This document shows positions 8,123 through 17,323 of a stretch of 64,000 nt of DNA, one piece after another. The notes beneath the pieces were generated by a model that was given only the letters and a program-made list of their open reading frames with translations, was not told where the DNA came from and did no database searches. The position numbers and the translations under genes were made by a program. The stretch comes from Streptomyces sp. NBC_01016 (GTDB lineage: Bacteria > Actinomycetota > Actinomycetes > Streptomycetales > Streptomycetaceae). The DNA lies in assembly GCF_026341035.1 (NCBI RefSeq), contig NZ_JAPEOQ010000001.1, positions 1,426,001 through 1,490,000 on the forward strand, given 5' to 3'. Position 1 is the first letter of the stretch; every line of letters begins with the position of its first letter.

Positions 8123-9466
8123 GTGAGCCAGTACGTGACCAGGTTCCGCCGCTCCGGGGCTGCTCCGGCCCTGCTGCGGTTCCCCGGTGCGCATCGCCGC
8201 CCCCGCCGTATCGCGATGCTCAGCGTGCACACCTCGCCCCTCCACCAGCCCGGCACGGGCGACGCGGGCGGCATGAACGTCTACATAGTCGAGCTCGCCA
8301 AGCGCCTCGCGGCGATCAACATAGAGGTCGAGATCTTCACCCGCGCCACCGCCGGTGGCCTGCCGCCGGAGGTCGAGCTGGCGCCGGGCGTCCTCGTACG
8401 GCATGTGGACGCGGGCCCCTACGAAGGCCTCGCCAAGGAGGACCTGCCCGCCCAGCTCTGTGCCTTCACGCACGGAGTCATGCAGGCGTGGGCGGGCCAC
8501 CGCCCCGGCTATTACGACCTCGTCCACTCGCACTACTGGCTGTCCGGGCAGGTCGGCTGGCTCGCCGCCGAGCGCTGGGGCGCGCCCCTCGTGCATGCCA
8601 TGCACACCATGGCCAAGGTCAAGAACGCGGCGCTCGCCGAGGGCGACACCCCCGAACCGGCCGCCCGCGTCATCGGCGAGACCCAGATCGTGCGCGCCGC
8701 CGACCGCCTCATCGCGAACACGGCGGAGGAGGCCGACGAGCTGGTCCGCCACTACGAGGCCGACCCCGGCAGCGTCGCCGTCGTGCACCCCGGCGTGAAC
8801 CTGGACCGCTTCCGCCCCGCCGACGGCAGGGCCGCGGCCCGCGCCCGCCTCGGCCTGCCGCAGGACGCGCTCGTCCCGCTCTTCGCGGGCCGCATCCAGC
8901 CGCTCAAGGCGCCGGACATCCTCCTGAAGGCCGTCGCGGTCCTGCTCGACGAGCGGCCACAGCTCCGCTCCCGCATCGTCGTCCCGGTGGTCGGCGGCCC
9001 CAGCGGCAGCGGCCTCGCCAAGCCGGCGGCGCTCCAGAAGCTCGCCGCGCGGCTCGGCATCGCGGACGTGGTCCGCTTCCAGCCGCCGGTCGGCCAGGAG
9101 GCGCTCGCGGACTGGTTCCGGGCGGCATCCGTCCTGGTCATGCCGTCCTACAACGAGTCCTTCGGACTCGTCGCCATAGAGGCCCAGGCCGCCGGTACAC
9201 CGGTGATCGCCGCGTCCGTGGGAGGCCTCCCCGTAGCCGTACGGCACGAAAAGACCGGCTTCCTGGTCGACGGCCACGAACCGGCCCGCTACGCGCGCGT
9301 GCTCCGCGAATTCGCCGACCACCCCGACCTGGTCGACACCATGGGCGACGCGGCAGCCCGCCACGCCCTCTCCTTCGGCTGGGACACGGCGGCCTCCGCC
9401 ACGGCGGACGTCTACACGGCGGCGATGCAGGCCCGGCGCCGTGTCGTACCCTCGCACCATGGCTGA
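8123..9466 (+). CDS. mshA: D-inositol-3-phosphate glycosyltransferase (mycothiol step 1)
   Basis: 447-residue GT-B, GT4-family enzyme that transfers GlcNAc from UDP-GlcNAc to 1-L-myo-inositol-1-phosphate, the first step of mycothiol synthesis. Visible motifs are the N-terminal nucleotide loop ([20 protein letters not shown]), [12 protein letters not shown], the phosphate-binding [12 protein letters not shown] and the C-terminal E-x7-E motif ([20 protein letters not shown]). The GTG at 8123 is preceded by AAGGAGGG. It overlaps the YbjN-like gene by 8 bp and so is translationally coupled to it. Length and motifs match MshA closely. Confidence 0.95.
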   Translation: MSQYVTRFRRSGAAPALLRFPGAHRRPRRIAMLSVHTSPLHQPGTGDAGGMNVYIVELAKRLAAINIEVEIFTRATAGGLPPEVELAPGVLVRHVDAGPYEGLAKEDLPAQLCAFTHGVMQAWAGHRPGYYDLVHSHYWLSGQVGWLAAERWGAPLVHAMHTMAKVKNAALAEGDTPEPAARVIGETQIVRAADRLIANTAEEADELVRHYEADPGSVAVVHPGVNLDRFRPADGRAAARARLGLPQDALVPLFAGRIQPLKAPDILLKAVAVLLDERPQLRSRIVVPVVGGPSGSGLAKPAALQKLAARLGIADVVRFQPPVGQEALADWFRAASVLVMPSYNESFGLVAIEAQAAGTPVIAASVGGLPVAVRHEKTGFLVDGHEPARYARVLREFADHPDLVDTMGDAAARHALSFGWDTAASATADVYTAAMQARRRVVPSHHG

Positions 9467-9959
9467 CCAGCGACAGGCACACGACGTCATCGAGTCCACG
9501 CTGAAGGACGCCGAGCTGGAGTGGGAGAGCCCGGAGTCGGGCTCGTACGTCGTGAAGCTCCCCGGCACCCGCAAGCTCTCGACGACGCTGTCCCTGCGCG
9601 TGGGACGGCACAGCCTCTCGCTCAATGCCTTTGTGATCCGCCACCCGGACGAGAACGAGGCCGGGGTGCACCGCTGGCTCCTGGAGCGCAATCTGCGTCT
9701 GTACGGCGTGAGTTACGCGGTCGACCAGCTCGGCGACATCTACCTCACCGGGAAGCTTCCGCTGGCCGCCGTCACCCCCGACGAACTGGACCGCCTCCTC
9801 GGCTCGGTCCTCGAGGCGGCGGACGGCTCCTTCAACACGCTCCTCGAACTCGGCTTCGCGAGCGCGATCCGCAAGGAGTACGAGTGGCGGGTGGCGCGCG
9901 GCGAGTCGACGCGCAACCTGGACGCGTTCACGCATCTGACCCAGCGCCCTGCCAAGTAG
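9459..9959 (+). CDS. YbjN domain-containing protein
   Basis: 166 residues. The fold resembles YbjN / type III secretion chaperone-like proteins ([20 protein letters not shown], then [20 protein letters not shown]). The ATG lies inside the 3' end of mshA, giving an 8-bp overlap, so translation is probably coupled. This mshA-YbjN pairing is, as I recall, common in actinobacteria, but the function of the second protein is unknown; it has no signal peptide or catalytic motif that I can see. Confidence 0.85.
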   Translation: MADQRQAHDVIESTLKDAELEWESPESGSYVVKLPGTRKLSTTLSLRVGRHSLSLNAFVIRHPDENEAGVHRWLLERNLRLYGVSYAVDQLGDIYLTGKLPLAAVTPDELDRLLGSVLEAADGSFNTLLELGFASAIRKEYEWRVARGESTRNLDAFTHLTQRPAK

Positions 9960-10090
9960 CGCTCCTCTTGGGGCAGTTGACTCCTGCCCGACCCCTTTCG
10001 CGGCTACGGGTGCCGTGGCATGCTCACGCCCGGCGCAGACGTGAACATCGTTCACGTACGTGTACTTCGGCTTCGGTGAAGGTGGCAGGG

Positions 10091-11791
10091 GTGCGGGACC
10101 TCAGCAGGCGCGGAGTGTTGGGCGGGGCGATCGCGGTGGCGGCGGCCGCGGCGACGGGGACGCGGGCCTTCGCGGCGGACGCGACCCAAGTGCCGGGCGT
10201 CGCGACTCAAGTGTCGAACGTAGCGACTCAAGTGCCGGACATATGGAGCGAGTTCGCCCGCGCTCCGTACACGCATCCGCAGATCCCGTACATCGGTCGC
10301 GCGGGCAGCCGCCACCGTCCCGGGCAGCGCCCCGGCCGCACCCTGCGCCCCGAGTCCTACGGCGCCCGCGCCGACGGCACGGCCGACTGCGCCCCCGCGA
10401 TCAACCGCGCCCTCGCCGAGGCGGGGCGGGCCGGCGGCGGCACGGTGCTCCTCGGCGACGGCACGTACCGGATCGACGACCTGATCCACATCGGGCACGA
10501 CAACGTGGTCCTCAAGGGCGCGGGCAGCGGCCGTACCAAGCTCTACGCCACCAAGAACCTCACCGAACTCATCGGCGTCTACGGCTCCCGCTACGGCGGC
10601 GACAAGTCGTCCTGGTCCTGGGCGGGCGGCCTGATCTGGCTCTGCCCGGCCGACCGTTTCAGCAGCCTCACCGACGCGATCCGCGCGCGTGCCTGGCCGT
10701 TCGAGGGCTGGACCGGCAACAAGCGCGACGAGTGGGAGACCCTGACGACGGTCGGCCCTGCGCGCCGCGGCTCCTGGTCGATCACCGTCGCGGACACCTC
10801 CCGGATCACGTCCGGAGACCTGGTGCTCCTCCGCCTCGCCGACGACGCGGACCACACGCTCCTTGAGCACATGGCGGGCGGCGGCCCCGGCCCGCAGGCG
10901 TACGCCTGGGACGACAAGACCAAACTCACCTCGTACGTCCCCTATGAGTGGCCGGTGCGGATCACGGCGGTTCAGGACGGCGGCCGGGTCACCTTGGAGC
11001 GCCCCCTGCCCCTCGACGTACGCCCGGAGTGGGACCCGCGGCTCACCACCCACGCAACCGCCTTGTCGGGAGCGGGAGTCGAGGGACTCACGCTCGAAGC
11101 GGTCGAGACCCCGCAGTCCCCGCACCTCCTCGACAAGGGCTACAACGGGGTCGCGCTCCAGTGCACGTACGACTGCTGGGTGGACGACGTCACGGTGTGG
11201 AACGTCGACAACGGCTTCGGCCTCGTCGCCGCCTCCGCGTCCACGCTGCGCCGTACCCGTGTCGGCGGGCGCGGGGAGCACCACCCGTACTTCTGCCGCG
11301 AGGGCTCGCACGACAACCTGGTCGAGGACTTCGCCCTGGAGCGGCGCACGGCCCCGGCCCCCTCCGGAACCCAGCTGCACGGCATCAACGTGGAAGGCCT
11401 GTCGTCCCACAACGTGTGGTCGCGCGGCCGCATGGAGATGGGCACGTTCGACTCGCACCGCGGGATGCCGTTCGCCAACGTCCGCACGGACATCACGGTC
11501 GACAACAACGGCCAACACGGCGGGGACGCGTCAGCGGGCCCGCTCTTCGGGGCGCGCTTCACTCACTGGAACATCAGGGTCACCAATGAGCGCGCGGGCC
11601 TGATGCGGATCGACGGGCTCGCGCCGTACAGCGCCACGGTCGGCATCAACACGGTCCGCGAGTTCGGCCAGATCGACGTGCCGGATTTCAACGGCGACCT
11701 GCACTCCCGGCTGGAGTTGTACGCGACGACGAACGCGGTCCGCCCTGGCAACCTCTACGAAGCGCAAAAGGATCTGCGGGGGTCAAAGTAG
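10091..11791 (+). CDS. Tat-exported right-handed beta-helix (pectate-lyase superfamily) protein
   Basis: 566 residues. A twin-arginine signal peptide (DLSRRGVLGGAIAVAAAAA) ends near AFAADA. A short three-fold ATQV repeat follows, and then a Pectate_lyase_3-like start (ESYGARADGTADCAPAINRAL, GGTVLLGDGTYRI). Further coils (VALQCTYDCWVDDVTVWNVD) are typical of parallel beta-helix polysaccharide-active proteins. Asp/His-rich motifs occur, but I cannot assign a catalytic triad or substrate. GTG at 10091 is chosen with GAAGG 8 nt upstream; in-frame GTGs at 10076 and 10082 are alternatives. It stands alone and was probably acquired as a secreted carbohydrate-active enzyme. Confidence 0.8.
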   Translation: MRDLSRRGVLGGAIAVAAAAATGTRAFAADATQVPGVATQVSNVATQVPDIWSEFARAPYTHPQIPYIGRAGSRHRPGQRPGRTLRPESYGARADGTADCAPAINRALAEAGRAGGGTVLLGDGTYRIDDLIHIGHDNVVLKGAGSGRTKLYATKNLTELIGVYGSRYGGDKSSWSWAGGLIWLCPADRFSSLTDAIRARAWPFEGWTGNKRDEWETLTTVGPARRGSWSITVADTSRITSGDLVLLRLADDADHTLLEHMAGGGPGPQAYAWDDKTKLTSYVPYEWPVRITAVQDGGRVTLERPLPLDVRPEWDPRLTTHATALSGAGVEGLTLEAVETPQSPHLLDKGYNGVALQCTYDCWVDDVTVWNVDNGFGLVAASASTLRRTRVGGRGEHHPYFCREGSHDNLVEDFALERRTAPAPSGTQLHGINVEGLSSHNVWSRGRMEMGTFDSHRGMPFANVRTDITVDNNGQHGGDASAGPLFGARFTHWNIRVTNERAGLMRIDGLAPYSATVGINTVREFGQIDVPDFNGDLHSRLELYATTNAVRPGNLYEAQKDLRGSK

Positions 11792-11825
11792 TTCAAATGA
11801 TGGCTAGTTGGGCACTGGTCGAGTG

Positions 11826-12089
11826 TCAGCCGAGCGACACCATCCGGACAACGGTCACGGTCAGCACCGACCCGGAGACGTAGTAGAGGACTATCGCCCC
11901 GCCGACCGTCGCCTCGCGGCGGTCGCGCTCTCCGGAGACCGTGGTGGAGCCGTGGCCGTAGGGGTCGTGGGAGAGCGTGCGGGCCATTTCGGCGCGGAAG
12001 GCGTCCGGGTTGGCCATCTTGGCGAGGGTGTCGTCGGCGGGCGGTGCGAAGGCGACGCGACAGGCGCCGCGCCTGCGTCTGCGGCTCAA
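11826..12089 (-). CDS. Putative RelE/ParE-like toxin
   Basis: 87 residues, basic N-terminus (SRRRRRGACRVAFAPPADD). It resembles RelE/ParE-fold proteins: an initial strand (CRVAFAPPA), a helical part (LAKMANPDAFRAEMARTL), DPYGHGS, then paired strands GGAIVLYYVSGSVLTVTVV. The start is a TTG that overlaps the upstream gene's stop (TTGA), so it is translationally coupled to the DUF6247 gene. That overlap and the size order are typical of type II toxin-antitoxin operons. The family call is from pattern memory; activity is untested. Confidence 0.6.
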   Translation of the reverse strand: MSRRRRRGACRVAFAPPADDTLAKMANPDAFRAEMARTLSHDPYGHGSTTVSGERDRREATVGGAIVLYYVSGSVLTVTVVRMVSLG

Positions 12090-12364
12090 GCCGGGCCCCG
12101 CCTCTCCGCCTCGTCGCGGGCGAGCCGGGCCAGGATCGCGTCGGCCTCCGGGTCGGGGACCGCCTCCAGCATCCAGTGCCGCATGACGGCGTGGATCTCG
12201 CCGACCCCCGCGGCGTTGATCGCCTTGTCGAACTCGACGCGGCGCTTCGGGTCGAGCGCCGCGCGGATCGACGGGATGTTGTTGGGGACGTCGACCACGA
12301 CGCCGCCCACCAGCGTTCTGGGCGGTTCGTCAGTTCTGGAGGAGGTCCTTGGGGGTTCGGCCAT
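12086..12364 (-). CDS. DUF6247-like putative antitoxin
   Basis: 92 residues. A flexible polar N-terminus (MAEPPRTSSRTDEPPRTL) is followed by NNIPSIRAALDPKRRVEFDK and a helical acidic C-terminus (PEADAILARLARDEAERRG). This agrees with the actinobacterial DUF6247 family, often found directly upstream of a RelE-like gene. It overlaps the downstream gene by 4 nt. A small inverted repeat abuts its start codon. It begins 30 bp after the MFS gene on the same strand, so readthrough from that gene is also possible. Confidence 0.6.
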   Translation of the reverse strand: MAEPPRTSSRTDEPPRTLVGGVVVDVPNNIPSIRAALDPKRRVEFDKAINAAGVGEIHAVMRHWMLEAVPDPEADAILARLARDEAERRGPA

Positions 12365-12378
12365 GTACGGTCACGTAC
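12365..12378. promoter_or_regulatory. Inverted repeat abutting the antitoxin start codon
   Basis: GTACG-GTCA-CGTAC (5-bp arms), directly next to the ATG of the DUF6247 gene. The position would suit autorepression by the toxin-antitoxin complex, but short repeats of this kind also occur by chance. Confidence 0.35.
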
Positions 12379-12394
12379 CCGCCGAACTGCCCGG

Positions 12395-13657
12395 TCAAGC
12401 CGGGCTGTTCTCCGCCTCCACGGGAGCCGGGGCGACGGGCCTGGAGGGCTCCGTGTCCGACAGTCCGCGCATCAGCGCCCAGTAGCCGAGCGCCGTCACC
12501 GTGCCGAGCGCGGCGCACCCCGCCCACAGCCATCCGGCGCCCGCCGTGTCGATCACCCAGCCGCCCGCGAGCGGGGCGACGAGGGCCGCCGCGGACCACG
12601 ACATCGTGTAGACGCCCTGGTAGCGGCCGCGCCCTTCGGCGGGGGAGAGCCGGGCCACGAGCCCCGACTGCGTAGGCGCGTTGATCATCTCGCCGAGCGT
12701 CCACACCACGACCGTGAGCGCGTACGCGGCGAGCGATCCGGCGAGGGCGGTGAGGGCGAAGCCGTACCCAATGAGCAGCGAGGAGACGGTCAACAACCGC
12801 CCGGGATCACGCCGTTCGATGTACCGGGTCAGCGGGATCTGCAACGCGACGATCACGACACCGTTCACGCCGGCGACGAGCCCGACGTCCGAACTGGTCA
12901 GCCCGTTCTCGCCCATGACGATCGGCAGCCCGACCGAACTCTGCGTGAAGACCACGGCGACCAGGAACGAAAGCCCCACCATCAGCATGAAGCGGCCGTC
13001 GCGCAGCACCGTCCCCATGGTGACCACCGGGCTCGACGGGGCGCCGGGCACCACCGTCTTCGTCGGCCGCGACTCCTTCACCTTCACGAACACGACGCAC
13101 GCGCAGGCCAGCGTCATCGCGGCCTCGACGAGAAAGCCCAGCGTGTAGCTCTGCGCGACAAGGAAGCCGGCGTACACGGACGAGACCGCGAACCCCAGGT
13201 TGATCGCCCAGTAGTTGAGCGAGAACGCCCGCACCCGGTCCTCGGGGCGCACGATGTCGGCCATCATCGCCTGGATCGCGGGCCGCGAGGCGTTCGACGC
13301 GAGTCCGAGCGCGAAGCCGGTGACCGCGATCCACGCCGGGTCGCGCACGAAGGCGAGCGTGGCGACCGTCGCCGAGGTGGCGAGCTGCGCGCCGAGCAGG
13401 GTGGGCCGCCGCCCGAGCCGGTCGGCGAGCACCCCGCCGAGCACGGACGCGATGACCCCGCCGAGCCCGATCAACGAGGCGACGAGACCGGCGTACGCGG
13501 CCGAGAAACCGCGCGAAGCGGTCAGGTACAGGGCGAGAAAGGTGAGGACGAAGTTTCCGAGCCGGTTGACGAGGGTGCTGGTCCACAGCCACCAGAATTC
13601 GCGCGGCAGCCCGGAGACGGACTCCGTGGCGGCACGTCTGAGCGAGGCGACTGACAT
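12395..13657 (-). CDS. MFS transporter (12 TM, drug-efflux type)
   Basis: 420 residues with about 12 hydrophobic segments. The cytoplasmic loop 2-3 motif A reads GGVLADRLGRRPT and a second copy is degenerate. The N-terminus is FWWLWTSTLVNRLGNFVLTF, typical of the MdtH/YajR-like efflux group in actinobacteria. ATG at 13655-13657 has GGGGGA 7 nt upstream. It is divergent from gpmA. The substrate is unknown; residues 405-420 form a Pro/Glu-rich tail (TEPSRPVAPAPVEAENSPA). Confidence 0.88.
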   Translation of the reverse strand: MSVASLRRAATESVSGLPREFWWLWTSTLVNRLGNFVLTFLALYLTASRGFSAAYAGLVASLIGLGGVIASVLGGVLADRLGRRPTLLGAQLATSATVATLAFVRDPAWIAVTGFALGLASNASRPAIQAMMADIVRPEDRVRAFSLNYWAINLGFAVSSVYAGFLVAQSYTLGFLVEAAMTLACACVVFVKVKESRPTKTVVPGAPSSPVVTMGTVLRDGRFMLMVGLSFLVAVVFTQSSVGLPIVMGENGLTSSDVGLVAGVNGVVIVALQIPLTRYIERRDPGRLLTVSSLLIGYGFALTALAGSLAAYALTVVVWTLGEMINAPTQSGLVARLSPAEGRGRYQGVYTMSWSAAALVAPLAGGWVIDTAGAGWLWAGCAALGTVTALGYWALMRGLSDTEPSRPVAPAPVEAENSPA

Positions 13658-13792
13658 GGGTGCATCCCCCGAGGCCGGTGTAAGTAGTGCGGAAGGTTTA
13701 CGTAACTTACAAGCCGGGTATCGGTAGCGGCCACTCAATTGACGGGGACCGTCAATCGGCAGGCGCAGGACGGGTCGATTAGGCTCGGCCCC

Positions 13793-14554
13793 ATGGCCGA
13801 CGCACCGTACAAGCTGATCCTCCTCCGCCACGGCGAGAGCGAGTGGAACGCGAAGAACCTGTTCACCGGATGGGTGGACGTCAACCTCAACGAGAAGGGC
13901 GAGAAGGAGGCGGTCCGCGGCGGTGAGCTGCTCAAGGACGCCGGCCTGCTCCCCGACGTGGTCCACACGTCGCTCCAGAAGCGCGCGATCCGCACCGCGC
14001 AGCTGTCCCTCGAGGCGGCCGACCGCCACTGGATCCCGGTCCACCGCAGCTGGCGCCTGAACGAGCGCCACTACGGCGCCCTCCAGGGCAAGGACAAGGC
14101 GCAGACCCTCGCCGAGTTCGGCGAGGAGCAGTTCATGCTGTGGCGCCGCTCGTACGACACCCCGCCGCCGGCCCTGGACCGTGACGCGGAGTACTCCCAG
14201 TTCGAGGACCCCCGCTACGCGACGCTCCCGCCGGAGCTGCGCCCGCAGACGGAGTGCCTCAAGGACGTCGTCACGCGCATGCTGCCGTACTGGTTCGACG
14301 GCATCGTCCCGGACCTGCTCACCGGCAAGACGGTCCTGGTCGCGGCCCACGGCAACTCGCTGCGCGCCCTGGTCAAGCACCTCGACGGCATCTCCGACGC
14401 CGACATCGCGGGCCTGAACATCCCGACCGGCATCCCGCTCGCCTACGAGCTGGACGCGGACTTCAAGCCGGTCAAGACGGGCGGCACGTACCTGGACCCC
14501 GACGCGGCCAAGGCGGCCATCGAGGCGGTCAAGAACCAGGGCAAGAAGAAGTAG
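13793..14554 (+). CDS. gpmA: 2,3-bisphosphoglycerate-dependent phosphoglycerate mutase
   Basis: 253 residues. It interconverts 3- and 2-phosphoglycerate in glycolysis through a phosphohistidine. The catalytic RHGESEWN motif is at residues 11-18 and the second histidine is in [19 protein letters not shown] is the substrate-binding segment. Length and motifs match the dPGM family fully. A strong intrinsic terminator follows 11 bp after the stop. Confidence 0.97.
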   Translation: MADAPYKLILLRHGESEWNAKNLFTGWVDVNLNEKGEKEAVRGGELLKDAGLLPDVVHTSLQKRAIRTAQLSLEAADRHWIPVHRSWRLNERHYGALQGKDKAQTLAEFGEEQFMLWRRSYDTPPPALDRDAEYSQFEDPRYATLPPELRPQTECLKDVVTRMLPYWFDGIVPDLLTGKTVLVAAHGNSLRALVKHLDGISDADIAGLNIPTGIPLAYELDADFKPVKTGGTYLDPDAAKAAIEAVKNQGKKK

Positions 14555-14565
14555 CTTTCGCGATC

Positions 14566-14604
14566 ATGCCTCCCACCTGCGCAAGCGGCGCCGGTGGGAG
14601 GCAT
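14566..14604 (+). terminator. gpmA terminator
   Basis: 12-bp perfect stem ATGCCTCCCACC / GGTGGGAGGCAT with a 15-nt loop, followed by TTTC. A classic intrinsic terminator. Confidence 0.9.
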
Positions 14605-14645
14605 TTTCATGCTCTGAGACCTGCTCTGGGACCTGCGGACGCTCT

Positions 14646-15227
14646 TTACCGGGCCGCGGGCTCCCTGACTTCGGACGTCTCCGTGCGGAAGAAGACCGCC
14701 AGGAGCAGCCAGGTCAGCAGTCCGAAGACGAGTGCGCCGCTGGCGCCGAAGTTCGGGAACTGCTCGTCGATGTTCGTTGTGATCACGTACGAGGTCACGA
14801 GCCAACCGAGCGCCCAGGCGGGCGGGTTCGCAACGGCCCACCAGATCGCACCGACGTTCCCGCGTTGCGCAAGCACCAGCGCCTGAAGCACCCCCACGCA
14901 GAGGCCGGTCACAGCGCCGATGACGACGACGTCTCCTCGACCGGTCCCGTAATCGACCAGGGCCGCTCCAGCGGCCAGGCCTGTGGCCATGCCCACGCTC
15001 GTCGCCGCGATCCAGAGCCACGACACCCACTGCCGCAAGGCGAACCACTCCGCGGCCCCGATGATCGCGCCCGCGATGAGGCCGGCAACAAGCGCACTCC
15101 CCACGGAATCGACTCCGTCGACGACAAGGTCCGCGACGAACCCGCCGATCGGGAAGCCGACCAGAACCGCCACCGGCCAGAGCCATATTCGACGCGCGGT
15201 ACTTGTCCAGTCGCCCTGCATCTCCAT
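14646..15227 (-). CDS. Integral membrane protein of unknown function
   Basis: 193 residues with about five to six hydrophobic helices (from WPVAVLVGFPIGGFVADLVV through LVFGLLTWLLLAVFF) and a short polar C-terminus. Gly/Ala-rich helix repeats (GLIAGAIIGAAEW, GLCVGVLQALVLAQRG) suggest an internal duplication. I do not recognise a family. It is monocistronic and convergent with gpmA. Confidence 0.75.
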   Translation of the reverse strand: MEMQGDWTSTARRIWLWPVAVLVGFPIGGFVADLVVDGVDSVGSALVAGLIAGAIIGAAEWFALRQWVSWLWIAATSVGMATGLAAGAALVDYGTGRGDVVVIGAVTGLCVGVLQALVLAQRGNVGAIWWAVANPPAWALGWLVTSYVITTNIDEQFPNFGASGALVFGLLTWLLLAVFFRTETSEVREPAAR

Positions 15228-15404
15228 GACCGTGCCTCCCCTGTGCGTTGCCGGGGACCGGACAGGCCCGGGGGCTGCGGCCGGTCTCCCGGATGGCGCG
15301 CTCAGTCACAAGTGGCCAAGACCCACACTCCTCCTCCGACGGCATGCCGAACGAGAGAGGCCCGCGCATTTCCTCTACGCCACCGCGTAGCCCCGGCGCC
15401 GGGA

Positions 15405-16175
15405 CTACGCGGCGATCACGGCGACTCCCGTTCGGCCACCGTCCACGTCCACCACCGTGCCGTGGACGAAGGACGCCTCGTCGCTCGCCAGCCAGAGGGC
15501 CGCGTGGGCGATCGCGTCGGGGGTGCCGACGGTGCCCGCCGGGGTGCCCCGCATCATCACCTCGCCGGGGTGGGGTTCCGCGCCCGCCGGGGTCGGCGGG
15601 AGGACCACGCCGGGCGAGACGGCGTTGACGCGGACGCCCTGCGGGCCGAACTCGGCGGCCCAGGCGCGGGTCAGGGTCTCCATGGCGCCCTTGGTGGAGC
15701 TGTAGAGCGCGCCGAGCGGAACGCCGAGGCGCGTGATCCACGAGCCGAGGTTGACGATCGCGCCGCCGCCGGCCGCCGCCATGGCCGGGGCGACGGCGGC
15801 GGTGAGGAAGAACGGCGCCTTCACGTTCACGCCGTAGACCTGGTCGAAGGTCTTCTCGTCGGTGTCGGCCGTGCCGGGCGCCGGGTAGACGCCGGCGTTG
15901 TTGACCAGGATGTCGATCCGGCCGCCCAGGGCCTCGCGGGCCCGGTCGGCCAGCTGACGGGAGGCCTCCGGGCTGCCGTCGAGGTCCGCCACGACGAAGT
16001 CGGCCCGGCCGCCGGACGCGCGGATGCCCGCGACGACGGCGGCCCCGCGTTCCGCGCTGCGCCCGGACACGACGACGTGGGCGCCCTCGGCGGCGAACAC
16101 CTCGACGATCGCCTGCCCGATGTTGCTGGTCGAGCCCGTGACCAGCGCCGTCCTGCCGTGCAGTCGTCCACTCAT
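15405..16175 (-). CDS. Short-chain dehydrogenase/reductase (SDR)
   Basis: 256 residues, classical SDR. The NAD(P) loop is TGSTSNIGQ (about 14-22) and LVNNAG is present. The catalytic Ser lies in LGSWITRLG, the Tyr/Lys pair in YSSTKGA, and the last part reads VNAVSPGVV. ATG at 16173-16175 follows GGGAG. It is divergent from a TetR regulator across a repeat-rich gap and is likely its target. The substrate is unknown. Confidence 0.9.
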   Translation of the reverse strand: MSGRLHGRTALVTGSTSNIGQAIVEVFAAEGAHVVVSGRSAERGAAVVAGIRASGGRADFVVADLDGSPEASRQLADRAREALGGRIDILVNNAGVYPAPGTADTDEKTFDQVYGVNVKAPFFLTAAVAPAMAAAGGGAIVNLGSWITRLGVPLGALYSSTKGAMETLTRAWAAEFGPQGVRVNAVSPGVVLPPTPAGAEPHPGEVMMRGTPAGTVGTPDAIAHAALWLASDEASFVHGTVVDVDGGRTGVAVIAA

Positions 16176-16188
16176 GACGTGATCTCCC

Positions 16189-16264
16189 TTGTACGTATCT
16201 GCGTACGTGTCCGCTGTGCGTGTCCGCGCTTGTACGCGTGCTCGTACGCGTACGCGTGCTCGCG
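16189..16264. promoter_or_regulatory. Repeat-rich SDR/TetR intergenic region
   Basis: A dense run of (G)TACG(C/T) motifs. GTACG-N6-CGTAC at 16190-16205 forms an inverted repeat, then GTACGCGTGCTCG occurs twice within about 31 bp (16231-16261). It sits in the gap between the divergent SDR and TetR genes and probably holds the TetR operators. Confidence 0.5.
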
Positions 16265-16371
16265 GTGATGGAGCTGTCCACGGTGCTCCGCAGAAAATGG
16301 ACCGGCAAGTCCAGAAACGGGTACCGTCGGGTGCGCCGAAAAGTCGGGTGCTACGAAAAGGGGGAGGGCCG

Positions 16372-16977
16372 ATGGCCGACGCACTGACCGCGAAAGGGCG
16401 TGCCACGCGGGACCGCATCGTCGGCGGCGCGGCCGAGGCGCTGCGTGAGCAGGGCGTCTCGTTCACGACGCTGGACGACATCCGCGCCCGCACCGGCACC
16501 AGCAAGAGTCAGCTCTTCCACTACTTCCCCGGCGGCAAGGACGAACTGCTCCTCGCCGTGGCCCGGTTCGAGGCCGACCGGGTGCTCGAGGACCAGCAGC
16601 CGCACCTCGGCCGCCTCGACTCGTGGGAGTCCTGGCAGCAGTGGCGCGACCTGGTGGTCGAGCGCTACGAACTCCAGGGCGACCACTGCCCGTTGGGTGC
16701 ACTGTTCCTCCAGGTCGGACGGTCGAGCACGGGCGCGAGAGCGATCGTCACCGAGCTGATGCGGCAGTGGCAGGAGCAACTCGCCCGCGGTGTCCGCGCC
16801 CTCCAGGCGGGCGGCCTGGTGGCGACCTCCCTCGACGTGGAACGGACGGCCGCGGCGCTGCTCGCGGGGATCCAGGGCGGCGTGACGATCATGATGTCCA
16901 CCGGTGACTCGACCCACCTCAAGGCGGCGCTCGACACCGGCATCGCCCATCTGCGGGACCACGGCTCCGTACGATGA
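16372..16977 (+). CDS. TetR-family transcriptional regulator
   Basis: 201 residues. The N-terminal HTH (TRDRIVGGAAEALREQGVSF, then RARTGTSKSQLFHYFPGGKDEL) is typical of TetR. The C-terminal helices contain CPLGALFLQVG, which resembles the TetR_C domain of LmrA/YxaF-like repressors. ATG at 16372 follows GGGGGAGGG. It is divergent from the SDR gene, which it probably controls. Confidence 0.9.
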   Translation: MADALTAKGRATRDRIVGGAAEALREQGVSFTTLDDIRARTGTSKSQLFHYFPGGKDELLLAVARFEADRVLEDQQPHLGRLDSWESWQQWRDLVVERYELQGDHCPLGALFLQVGRSSTGARAIVTELMRQWQEQLARGVRALQAGGLVATSLDVERTAAALLAGIQGGVTIMMSTGDSTHLKAALDTGIAHLRDHGSVR

Positions 16978-17008
16978 ACCGGACGTGCCGCGACCAGCCG
17001 GAGGCCCT

Positions 17009-17323
17009 GTGATCCGCGACCTGTACAACGTGCGCCCCGTCCCCGCCGAGGGCGAGGAGACCGCGCGGGAGTGGGCGCCCACCCCGCTCACCCCGGAGGA
17101 GGAGAGCCGCTACCAGGCGCTGCTCTTCAGCGAGTTGGGCAACCGGATCGCCGACCACGGGACGACTACGTACCCTGCGCACACCCCCGAGGAGCGCAGA
17201 CGTCTCGTCGCGGTGGGGCAGCGGCTGAGCGCGCACTGGGGGATGCCGGTGCGGGTGACGGCCGACGACGAGTGCCGCATGCGGCTGAGCGTCGGCCCCG
17301 TCGGCGCCGTCACCGGGGGCTGA
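17009..17323 (+). CDS. Conserved hypothetical protein
   Basis: 104 residues, soluble and charged, beginning VIRDLYNVRPVPAEGEETA and containing EEESRYQALLFSELGNRIAD. No known motif is recognised. The GTG is preceded by GGAGG. It follows the TetR gene by 31 bp on the same strand, and its 3' end overlaps the convergent kinase gene by 14 bp. Confidence 0.65.
   Translation: MIRDLYNVRPVPAEGEETAREWAPTPLTPEEESRYQALLFSELGNRIADHGTTTYPAHTPEERRRLVAVGQRLSAHWGMPVRVTADDECRMRLSVGPVGAVTGG

Noticed and set aside
11792..11825. Terminator after the beta-helix protein
   Set aside because: The short gap contains no clear stem-loop; any terminator would lie within the convergent toxin gene.
14443..16308. Long minus-strand frame through the SDR region
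   Set aside because: It is out of frame with the SDR motifs and contains no domain; the SDR frame is clear.
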